From assembly GCA_001768125.1 (NCBI GenBank), contig MENB01000086.1, positions 3,510 through 10,116 on the forward strand: a stretch of DNA of 6,607 nt, read 5' to 3'. Made by a program: the position numbers and the translations under genes. Positions within the stretch are counted from its first letter, which is position 1, and each line of letters starts with the position of its first letter. Below the pieces are notes generated by a model. The model saw nothing but the letters and a program-made list of their open reading frames with translations, was not told the origin of the DNA and did no database searches. Of this stretch, positions 1-5,138 are shown one piece after another. The DNA is from Armatimonadetes bacterium RBG_19FT_COMBO_69_19 (GTDB lineage: Bacteria; Sysuimicrobiota; Sysuimicrobiia; Sysuimicrobiales; Kaftiobacteriaceae).

Positions 1-758
1 TCGTCCTGCGCGAGGAGCGGGGGTTCCGCATTGACCCGGAGGAGCTGCGAGCCGCGGCCTCCCCGCGCACGCGCCTCATCGTCCTGAACAGCCCCCACAA
101 TCCCTGCGGGTCGGCGCTGACACGCGAGGATCTGGCGGTCATCGCTGAGGTGGCCCAGCGCCACAACGCCTTCGTGCTGGCCGATGAGATCTACGGCCAG
201 ATCATGTACGACGGGCCGCACCACAGCATCCTCAGCCTGCCGGGGATGAAGGAGCGCACCATCCTCCTCGATGGCTTCTCGAAGGCGTACGCCATGACCG
301 GCTGGCGGCTCGGCTACGGCGTGATGCCGCGCGATCTCGCCGCCCGGGTCGCCCAGCTCATGGTGAACTCCAACTCCTGCGCGGCGGCGTTCACGCAGAT
401 CGCGGGGATCGCCGCGCTGCGCGGCCCGAAAGGTCCCGTGCAGGCGATGGTGGCGGAGTTCCGCCGGCGCCGGGACGTGATCGTGAGTGGGCTCAACGCG
501 ATCGATGGGCTGTCGTGCACGATGCCATCCGGCGCCTTCTACGCGTTCCCCAACGCGAAACGGCTCGACGGGAACAGCAAGCGGCTCGCGGACTATCTGC
601 TCAATGACGCGGGCGTGGCCTGCCTGTCGGGGACGGCCTTCGGGGAAGCCGGGCAGGGTTACCTGCGCTTCTCGTATGCAAACAGCGTGGAGAACATCAC
701 CGAGGGCCTGCGCCGCATCCGGGAGGCCCTCAAGCGCTACCAGGCGCCGGTCGGGTGA
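1..758 (+). CDS. Class I PLP-dependent aminotransferase, C-terminal part (5' truncated by window)
   Basis: The reading frame is open from base 3 to a TGA at 756-758 and gives 251 residues. Family members are usually near 390, so roughly the first 140 residues lie outside the window. Visible motifs, numbered in the fragment, are: N33-P34-C35-G36, the Asn loop that contacts PLP, usually NPTG; D61-E-I-Y64, the Asp pairing with the pyridine nitrogen and the Tyr near PLP O3'; S93-K94 in DGFSKAYAMTGWR, where Lys94 forms the Schiff base and Arg102 holds the PLP phosphate; and Arg222 in YLRFSYANS, the substrate carboxylate arginine. This set fits the aspartate aminotransferase fold type I (subgroup I-gamma), which moves an amino group between an amino acid and 2-oxoglutarate in the cytosol. 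The substrate cannot be fixed from the fragment: aspartate, alanine or aromatic amino acids are possible. The internal GTG at 150 is not the true start, because conserved sequence continues upstream of it. The gene converges on the next one with no gap. Confidence 0.93.
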   Translation, partial: VLREERGFRIDPEELRAAASPRTRLIVLNSPHNPCGSALTREDLAVIAEVAQRHNAFVLADEIYGQIMYDGPHHSILSLPGMKERTILLDGFSKAYAMTGWRLGYGVMPRDLAARVAQLMVNSNSCAAAFTQIAGIAALRGPKGPVQAMVAEFRRRRDVIVSGLNAIDGLSCTMPSGAFYAFPNAKRLDGNSKRLADYLLNDAGVACLSGTAFGEAGQGYLRFSYANSVENITEGLRRIREALKRYQAPVG

Positions 759-1292
759 TCACGGCCCGGCGAGCGACCCCGGCTGGAAGCTGCGGATGAC
801 CTCGTCGCACTGCTTCTGACCCTCACGCCACGCCGGGAGCGGTTTCGCGCAGATAGCGACCTGCGTGCGCGACGCGCCCCCCACGGCGACGCCGATCGAG
901 GCCCACTCCACACCGCCCGAGCTCCCCGTGACCTCGAACTTGAACCACAGGGTGTCGGCCGTCGTCCGCGGATCCTGCTGGAACCCGGAGACCCCGTGGA
1001 TGGGGAGCAGCGCGAACACGATGCGCCGAAGGGAAGCTTCAGTCGCTCCACCTTCAGAGGTGACGGTGAACACGCTGATGAACTCGGCCGGCGCACCAGC
1101 TGAGGCCTGCGGAGGCACGAACCGCGCTTCGTCGGGCGGCGCGGCCGGGTCGCGCGCCCACGCGGCGGGGTGGCGGAGCGCGAAGCCCGCGGCCTCGTCG
1201 CGGTAGTCCACGAAAGCGGGCGCCGCCGGCGGGCGGCTGCATCCCGCGGCAAGGGCGAGCGTGAGGAGGCAGAGGGCAGGTGTGCGGTTCAC
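759..1292 (-). CDS. Small lipoprotein with PsbP-like sequence pattern, function unknown
   Basis: This encodes 177 residues from a GTG start at 1292 to a TGA at 761-759. The N-terminus reads as a lipoprotein signal: a short basic start (MNR), a hydrophobic run at residues 5-16, and an Ala-Ala-Gly-Cys lipobox with Cys18 as the lipid-bearing residue. Ser19 follows, so there is no Asp inner-membrane retention signal at +2. A Pro/Ala linker leads to YRDEAAGFALRHPAAW (about residues 30-45), the opening typical of PsbP-like and related small domains (a Tyr, then GF-x-hydrophobic-x-x-P-x-x-W). The end has WREGQKQCDEVIRSFQ, resembling the usual closing strand and helix of such domains. Two Cys residues in the mature domain (near 148 and 161) could pair. 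The GTG is chosen because the signal peptide begins there; a G-rich purine stretch lies about 18 bases upstream, so the ribosome binding site is weak. The fold call is from pattern memory only, and the role is unknown. Confidence 0.8.
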   Translation of the reverse strand: MNRTPALCLLTLALAAGCSRPPAAPAFVDYRDEAAGFALRHPAAWARDPAAPPDEARFVPPQASAGAPAEFISVFTVTSEGGATEASLRRIVFALLPIHGVSGFQQDPRTTADTLWFKFEVTGSSGGVEWASIGVAVGGASRTQVAICAKPLPAWREGQKQCDEVIRSFQPGSLAGP

Positions 1293-1357
1293 TGATGACG
1301 ACAGTTCGCTTCTCCCCCCGCGCGAACCTTGACCGCTGAAGGGAGCAGAGCCTCACC
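1293..1357. promoter_or_regulatory. Divergent intergenic region, lipoprotein / alcohol dehydrogenase
   Basis: These 65 bases separate two divergent starts and must hold or overlap the signals for both genes. A purine-rich AAGGGAG at 1339-1345 is the likely ribosome binding site for the dehydrogenase ATG at 1358, with a 12-base spacing that is a little long. On the minus strand a GGGGGGAGAA stretch (about 1310-1319) is the only Shine-Dalgarno-like sequence before the GTG at 1292. I see no convincing -10 hexamer on either strand, so the promoters may lie inside the opposite coding sequences or be far from consensus. Confidence 0.35.
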
Positions 1358-2377
1358 ATGAACGCGATGCGGCTCCATCATCCCGCGCCCGCCGACCAGG
1401 ATCCGCTGCGCGCCGAAGAGCTGCCCGTCCCCGAACCCGGACCGGACGAGGTGCGGATCCGCCTTGAGGTCTGCGCGGTTTGCCACACGGACCTTCACGT
1501 CACCGAAGGGGACTTGCCGCCCCACCGGCTGCCGTTGATCCCCGGCCATCAGGCCGTCGGGATCGTGGAGCGGATGGGTTCGGCCGCGTCCGCGCCCGCG
1601 GTGGGCACCCGCGTCGGCGTCGGCTGGCTGTCCCGCGCCTGCGGGCGATGCGAGCACTGCCGGCGGGGGCAGGAGAACCTCTGCGAGAGCGCCGTGTTCA
1701 CCGGGTACGACGTCGACGGCGGGTATGCCCAGTATGTGGTAGCGCCGGCCGGCTTTGTGTATGCGATCCCGGAGCGTTTCAGCGTGCAGGAGGCCGCCCC
1801 GCTCCTGTGCGCAGGGATCATCGGGTACCGCTCGCTGCGTCTGGCCGGCGCGGCGGCGGGGAGCCGGCTGGGGCTGTTCGGGTTCGGCGCCTCCGCCCAT
1901 CTCGCCTTGCAGGTCGCCCGGCACTGGGGATGTGAGGTCTACGTCTTCACGCGAAGCCCCGGTCACCGGGTGCTTGCGGAAGACCTGGGCGCCGCGTGGG
2001 TGGGGGGTCCGCAGGATGCCCCGCCGGAGGCGCTCGATGCGGCGGTCGTCTTCGCGCCGTCAGGCCGCGTCGTGATCGACGCGCTCGCCCGGCTGCGGCG
2101 GGGAGGAACGCTCGCCATCAACGCCGTCCACCTGGACGGCATCCCGGCGTTCGACTACGCGTTGTTGTACGGCGAACGGACCGTGCGAAGCGTCAGCAAC
2201 AGCACCCGGGCCGACGGGCGCGAATTCCTCGCCCTTGCCGCCGCGATCCCCGTGCGCGTGGCTACCGAGCTGCTCCCGCTGCGCGATGCCAATACCGCAT
2301 TGCGGCGTCTCAAGCGGGGGGAGATCACCGGCGCGGCCGTGCTGGACGTCGCCGGGGACGAGGGGGCCGGGCGTTAG
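1358..2377 (+). CDS. Zinc-dependent medium-chain alcohol dehydrogenase (MDR superfamily)
   Basis: This is 339 residues, the usual MDR length, from an ATG at 1358. The catalytic zinc ligands are visible: Cys42 (VCHTD), His64 (in PGHQAVG) and Cys151 (LLCAG). The structural zinc lobe is complete as Cys95-x2-Cys98-x2-Cys101-x7-Cys109. The nucleotide-binding Rossmann segment begins at LGLFGFGASAH (171-181), followed by the YVFTRS strand. The enzyme should oxidise alcohols or reduce aldehydes with NAD(P)(H) in the cytosol; the physiological substrate is not evident. The FTGYDVDGGYAQYVV and GFGASAH segments resemble the bacterial zinc-alcohol-dehydrogenase subgroup I remember as 'adh_fam_2'. The usual GHE after the second zinc ligand is GHQ here. 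The last codons overlap the stop of the opposite-strand gene by four bases. It is transcribed alone, divergent from the lipoprotein gene and convergent with the exported unknown. Confidence 0.95.
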   Translation: MNAMRLHHPAPADQDPLRAEELPVPEPGPDEVRIRLEVCAVCHTDLHVTEGDLPPHRLPLIPGHQAVGIVERMGSAASAPAVGTRVGVGWLSRACGRCEHCRRGQENLCESAVFTGYDVDGGYAQYVVAPAGFVYAIPERFSVQEAAPLLCAGIIGYRSLRLAGAAAGSRLGLFGFGASAHLALQVARHWGCEVYVFTRSPGHRVLAEDLGAAWVGGPQDAPPEALDAAVVFAPSGRVVIDALARLRRGGTLAINAVHLDGIPAFDYALLYGERTVRSVSNSTRADGREFLALAAAIPVRVATELLPLRDANTALRRLKRGEITGAAVLDVAGDEGAGR

Positions 2378-3198
2378 GACTTCTTGCAGTTCAGACAGTG
2401 GTTGGCAAAGGTGAGCTGGAGCTTGCCCTTCACGCGCCCGAACCCGGACAACTCGCTGTCGGCATCGGCGGCGACGTGCTGCCACACCGGCTGGCCGTTC
2501 ACGATCGCGTAGTTGATGCGCGTGCCGACCTCGCCCCAGTTATAGAACAGCGTCAGCTCGTACAGCGTCCCGGTCTCATCGAGCACCACCCGAAGGGCGT
2601 ACGGCGGGCCGGGGCGCACGAGCATCTCGCGGCGGGACGGCGTGGTGTACAGCCAGTGCGCGATGCGCCGCCGCGTGTCGTCGTCCTTCTTGCCCTGGCC
2701 CTTCCCGTAGCGGTCGATCGCTTCGTCGACGATCGCCTTGTGCACGCCGACGAGGATGTAGCGCCTCCCGGGAAGCTCCCCGTGCATGAAGATGTCGTGC
2801 GAGTGGAAGGTCTCGGGCGACTCGTTCTGCGTCTCCACCTTCTCCTCGATCACCCGCCGGATGGTGCCGCTGAACGGCCGCAGCAGGAGGGGCAGATCGA
2901 GTCTCGTGATCTGCACTTTACGCCGCCTCACCCCGTCGGCCCGGCGGACCTCGGTGAACGAGCCCACGGCGATGGCGGTGATCGTGCCGCCGCGCAGGGT
3001 GAGGGCAAGCGTCCCGCTGAAGTCCGCCGTCAACTCGTAGGGCGTCTTGTCTTCCGTGCTGAACAGACGCTCGAGGAGCAGATCGACCGAGGGAGGGTCC
3101 TGCGCGTGCGCCGGCGCTCCCACGGCGGCGAGCACGGCCATGAGGATCACAGCCGGCCATCGCCGGGAGGAGGCTCTGCTGGCGCGAGGGGCGTTCAT
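2374..3198 (-). CDS. Exported protein of unknown function with C-terminal Cys-x2-Cys
   Basis: This encodes 274 residues from an ATG at 3198 to a TAA at 2376-2374. I do not recognise the family. The start gives a clear Sec signal: basic residues 5-13, a hydrophobic core WPAVILMAVLAAVGAPA (14-30) and a signal peptidase I site at Ala-His-Ala32 before Gln33, so the mature protein is about 242 residues in the periplasm or outside. Longer in-frame versions starting upstream (to 3411) overlap the nitroreductase and would bury this signal, so they are rejected. The mature part is mixed: probable beta-strands (STEDKTPYELTADFSGTLALTLRGG), an amphipathic helix around 150-165, a charged linker GKGQGKKDDD (165-174) and aromatic-rich strands near 212-240. 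It ends in N-H-C268-L-N-C271-K-K-S. That Cys pair could form a disulfide or bind metal; it is not a CxxCH haem motif. The start follows the nitroreductase stop by 13 bases, so the two are probably co-transcribed, though a TATAAT hexamer precedes it. Confidence 0.85.
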   Translation of the reverse strand: MNAPRASRASSRRWPAVILMAVLAAVGAPAHAQDPPSVDLLLERLFSTEDKTPYELTADFSGTLALTLRGGTITAIAVGSFTEVRRADGVRRRKVQITRLDLPLLLRPFSGTIRRVIEEKVETQNESPETFHSHDIFMHGELPGRRYILVGVHKAIVDEAIDRYGKGQGKKDDDTRRRIAHWLYTTPSRREMLVRPGPPYALRVVLDETGTLYELTLFYNWGEVGTRINYAIVNGQPVWQHVAADADSELSGFGRVKGKLQLTFANHCLNCKKS

Positions 3199-3210
3199 CA
3201 GGTCTTGCTC

Positions 3211-3216
3211 ATTATA
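3211..3216 (-). promoter_or_regulatory. Perfect TATAAT -10-like hexamer before the exported-protein gene
   Basis: Read on the minus strand, the hexamer TATAAT spans 3216 to 3211, straddling the nitroreductase stop codon. It lies 12 bases before the ATG at 3198, so transcription would start near 3204 and leave a leader of only about six bases. The best -35 position (3239-3234, TTCCCG) is poor and there is no TG extension. In DNA this GC-rich an exact -10 match is uncommon, so an internal promoter for the downstream gene is possible. It may equally be a by-product of an Ile codon followed by a TAA stop. Confidence 0.35.
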
Positions 3217-3760
3217 TTCCCGTGGGGGTTGGGCGGGAAGCGGCGTAGCGCTCCCAGGAGGCGAGCGACGCCAGTGGCCGGCGTCCGCGCCCGGCGAGGA
3301 TGCGCAGCGCGGCGCGCTCGATCGGGCCGCGGCCCTTGGGATGGGGATACCCAAACGAGATGACCGTGGCGACGACGTGGCCCTCGGGGGCCCCGAGGAA
3401 GCTGCGCGCATCCTCGGCGCGGTGCATCGAAGCGGGGCAGGAGGCGACGCCGGCGTTCCAGGCGGCGAGCATCATGTTCTGGGCGCAGCGTCCCGCGTCG
3501 AAGAAGGCGCGCGGCGAGTCGAGGACCACACAGACGGCAGCGGCGGCGGAGGCCACGTGCTGGGCGAATCGGCCGAAGCCAGAGAGCTCGCGAAGGCGCC
3601 CGCGTTCCCGCACCACGACGAAGTGCCAGGGCTGGCTGTTCTTGCTGCTGCCGCTCATCCGCCCGGCGTTCAGGATCTGCTGCAGGATCTCCTCGGGGAC
3701 CGGCCGGTCGGTGAAGGTACGGATCTCGCGCTTGGTCACGATGCAGCGGTAGGTGTCCAT
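3212..3760 (-). CDS. Nitroreductase-family FMN-dependent oxidoreductase
   Basis: This encodes 182 residues from an ATG at 3760 to a TAA at 3214-3212, a normal length for a small nitroreductase-fold enzyme. FMN-binding features are in the expected order: K10-R-x-x-R14-x-F (TKREIRTF, contacts to the FMN phosphate and ribityl); S38-S39-K40-N41-S42-Q43-P44-W45-HF (the NSQPW flavin loop); F87-D88-A-G-R-C-A-Q94-N95-x2-L (helix over the flavin); and WNAGVASCPAS, followed by VVATVISFGYP (about 130-139). The C-terminal RRPLASLASWERY resembles the R-x-PLxELVxWERY tail common in the family. Such enzymes are homodimers that use NAD(P)H to reduce nitro groups, quinones, enones or other acceptors; the real substrate is unknown. 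A GAGG on the minus strand (3768-3765), four bases before the ATG, serves as the ribosome binding site. It is divergent from the rRNA methyltransferase and just upstream of the exported unknown. Confidence 0.92.
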   Translation of the reverse strand: MDTYRCIVTKREIRTFTDRPVPEEILQQILNAGRMSGSSKNSQPWHFVVVRERGRLRELSGFGRFAQHVASAAAAVCVVLDSPRAFFDAGRCAQNMMLAAWNAGVASCPASMHRAEDARSFLGAPEGHVVATVISFGYPHPKGRGPIERAALRILAGRGRRPLASLASWERYAASRPTPTGI

Positions 3761-3771
3761 GAGGCCTCATT

Positions 3772-3780
3772 TGTTACAAT
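3772..3780 (+). promoter_or_regulatory. Extended -10 promoter (TGT-TACAAT) for the methyltransferase operon
   Basis: The plus strand reads TGTTACAAT at 3772-3780, which matches the extended -10 pattern TGn-TAnnnT. Six bases follow and then the GTG start at 3787, so transcription would be expected to begin at or within a base of the start codon. No good -35 lies 16-18 bases upstream, which an extended -10 can compensate for. No Shine-Dalgarno sequence lies between the hexamer and the GTG. Together these suggest a leaderless mRNA. The motif also sits in a short palindrome, TTGT-T-ACAA (3771-3779). It lies in the only AT-rich patch of the 26-base divergent gap. Confidence 0.5.
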
Positions 3781-3786
3781 GGGCGC

Positions 3787-5136
3787 GTGCCCCTGCGACC
3801 CTCCGATGAGGTGGACGTCCGGATCGATCGGATGAGCTACGGCGGCCGCGGCGTCGGCCGCGTGGACGGCTTCGTGGTCTTCGTGGACGATGCGGCGCCC
3901 GGCGACCGGCTGCGGGCACGCCTGCGGAAGGTGAAGAGGTCGTTCGCCGAGGCCGAGCCCGTCCGCATCGAGGAGCCCTCGGCCGACCGCACGGTGCCCC
4001 GCTGCCCGCACTTCGGCCCCTGCGGGGGCTGCCTCTGGCAGCACCTCGACTACGCCGCGCAGCTGCGGGCGAAGCAGGCCATCGTCGAGGAGAGCCTGCG
4101 CCACCTCGGCGGGCTGGATCAGGTGGCGATGCGGCCCATCCTCGGACCGGAGGATCCCTGGTACTACCGCAACAAGATGGAGTTCTCGTTCCATCCCGGC
4201 GGGCGGCTGGGGCTCCACCGCCGCGGGCGGTGGGACGAGATCGTCGATCTGTCCACGTGCTTCCTGCAGTCCCCGCGCACCGCCGAAATCCTCACCGAGG
4301 TGCGTGAGTTCGTGCGCGCGCATGACATCCCGTGCTACGATCCGAAGACCCACCAGGGTCTGCTGCGGCACCTGGTGATCCGGGAGGGGCGTGCCACGGG
4401 CGAGCTCCTCATCGCGGTCGTGACCGCCTCGGAGCACTTCGCCCAGGCGCGAGCGCTGGCCTCGCTGCTGGCCGCGCGCCATCCCGAGCTGACCGGGTTC
4501 GTCTGGGCGATCAATCCGGCCAAGGGGGACGCGGTGGACGTGAGCGGCTTCCACGTCCTTCACGGGCGGCCGTACATCGTCGAGCGGCTGCGCGGGCTGA
4601 CCTTCAAGCTCGGGCTGCTCACCTTCTTCCAGACGAACAGCGCCCAGGCCGAGCGGATGGTGGACGTCGTCCGCGAGATGGCCGGTGATGCCGCGCAGCA
4701 CGTCCTCGATCTCTACTGCGGCGTCGGGACGTTCGCCCTGGCGCTCGCCTCGAGTGCGGGGCGGGTTACCGGGATCGAGGTGGTGCCGGCCTCCATCGAG
4801 GCGGCGCGGGAGAACGCTGCGCTGAACGGCATCACGAACGCGACCTTCCACGCCGCAGATGTCCGGCGATTCGAACAGGTCCCGGGGGTGGAAGATACCG
4901 ACCTGCTCGTACTCGACCCGCCGCGGGCCGGCGCGGGCGCCCGCGTCATGGGTGCGATTGCCCGCCTGGCGCCGCGTCGCGTCATCTACATCTCGTGCAA
5001 TCCGACGACGCTCGCCCCCGACCTGCGCGAGCTCGTGGCCGCGGGATACGCGGTCCGCGCCGTGCAGCCCATCGACCTCTTTCCGCAGACGTACCACGTG
5101 GAGTGCATCGTGCAGCTCGAGCGCGCGGCGCCTTGA
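3787..5136 (+). CDS. rlmD: RlmD/TrmA-family 23S rRNA (uracil-C5)-methyltransferase
   Basis: This is 449 residues from a GTG at 3787 to a TGA at 5134-5136. It is an S-adenosylmethionine-dependent enzyme that methylates C5 of a uridine, in this family usually U1939 (E. coli RlmD) or U747 and U1939 (RlmCD) of 23S rRNA. Domains in order: an N-terminal TRAM RNA-binding domain (about 5-62, SYGGRGVGRVDG); an iron-sulfur cluster site with C73-x5-C79-x2-C82 and C158, the same spacing as E. coli RumA; a central RNA-binding region; and a Rossmann methyltransferase domain from about 290. That domain has the SAM loop VLDLYCGVGTFALAL (306-320), LDPPRAG (376-382), the catalytic nucleophile Cys404 in YISCNPTTL, and the general base Glu439 in YHVEC. 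All key residues are present, so it should be active. The exact target uridine is inferred. GTG 3787 is preferred because the TRAM domain begins soon after it; GTG 3811 is an in-frame alternative. It leads a three-gene rightward set. Confidence 0.93.
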   Translation: MPLRPSDEVDVRIDRMSYGGRGVGRVDGFVVFVDDAAPGDRLRARLRKVKRSFAEAEPVRIEEPSADRTVPRCPHFGPCGGCLWQHLDYAAQLRAKQAIVEESLRHLGGLDQVAMRPILGPEDPWYYRNKMEFSFHPGGRLGLHRRGRWDEIVDLSTCFLQSPRTAEILTEVREFVRAHDIPCYDPKTHQGLLRHLVIREGRATGELLIAVVTASEHFAQARALASLLAARHPELTGFVWAINPAKGDAVDVSGFHVLHGRPYIVERLRGLTFKLGLLTFFQTNSAQAERMVDVVREMAGDAAQHVLDLYCGVGTFALALASSAGRVTGIEVVPASIEAARENAALNGITNATFHAADVRRFEQVPGVEDTDLLVLDPPRAGAGARVMGAIARLAPRRVIYISCNPTTLAPDLRELVAAGYAVRAVQPIDLFPQTYHVECIVQLERAAP

Positions 5137-5138
5137 CC

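Noticed and set aside
1329..1334. TTGACC as a -35 box upstream of the dehydrogenase
   Set aside because: At 17 bases spacing the -10 position reads CTCACC, which is not a -10, and it would fall against the start codon. Probably chance.
1289..1966. 225-codon open frame on the minus strand over the dehydrogenase
   Set aside because: It is antisense to the zinc-binding half of a convincing dehydrogenase and also overlaps the divergent gap. It has no motif.
2386..2397. C-terminal Cys-x2-Cys of the exported protein as a c-type haem site
   Set aside because: A covalent haem motif needs CxxCH; the residue after the second Cys is Lys. The preceding His is on the wrong side.
1996..3363. 455-codon open frame on the plus strand
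   Set aside because: It crosses the convergent end of the dehydrogenase and runs antisense to the exported unknown and the nitroreductase, both well supported. Its translation is a low-complexity Arg/Ala/Gly/Pro-rich product with no motif, typical of a GC-rich shadow frame.
3041..3411. Longer version of the exported protein starting at 3411
   Set aside because: The extra 71 residues lie within the nitroreductase gene, are low-complexity, and would bury a clean signal peptide that begins at the ATG at 3198.
3198..3770. Alternative minus-strand frame through the nitroreductase, ending in Met-Ser-Lys-Thr
   Set aside because: The upstream translation is Arg-rich nonsense, while the neighbouring frame contains the nitroreductase motifs. 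Only its last four codons are of interest, as a possible minigene reported under findings.
3838..3861. GC-rich inverted repeats (CGGCCG copies) near the start of the methyltransferase
   Set aside because: They encode the conserved GGRGVGRV stretch of the TRAM domain, so they are explained by protein sequence and base composition.
3736..5097. 453-codon open frame on the minus strand
   Set aside because: It lies entirely antisense to the methyltransferase, whose iron-sulfur, SAM and catalytic motifs are all intact. The product is compositionally biased (His/Asp/Arg/Gly-rich) with no recognisable domain.
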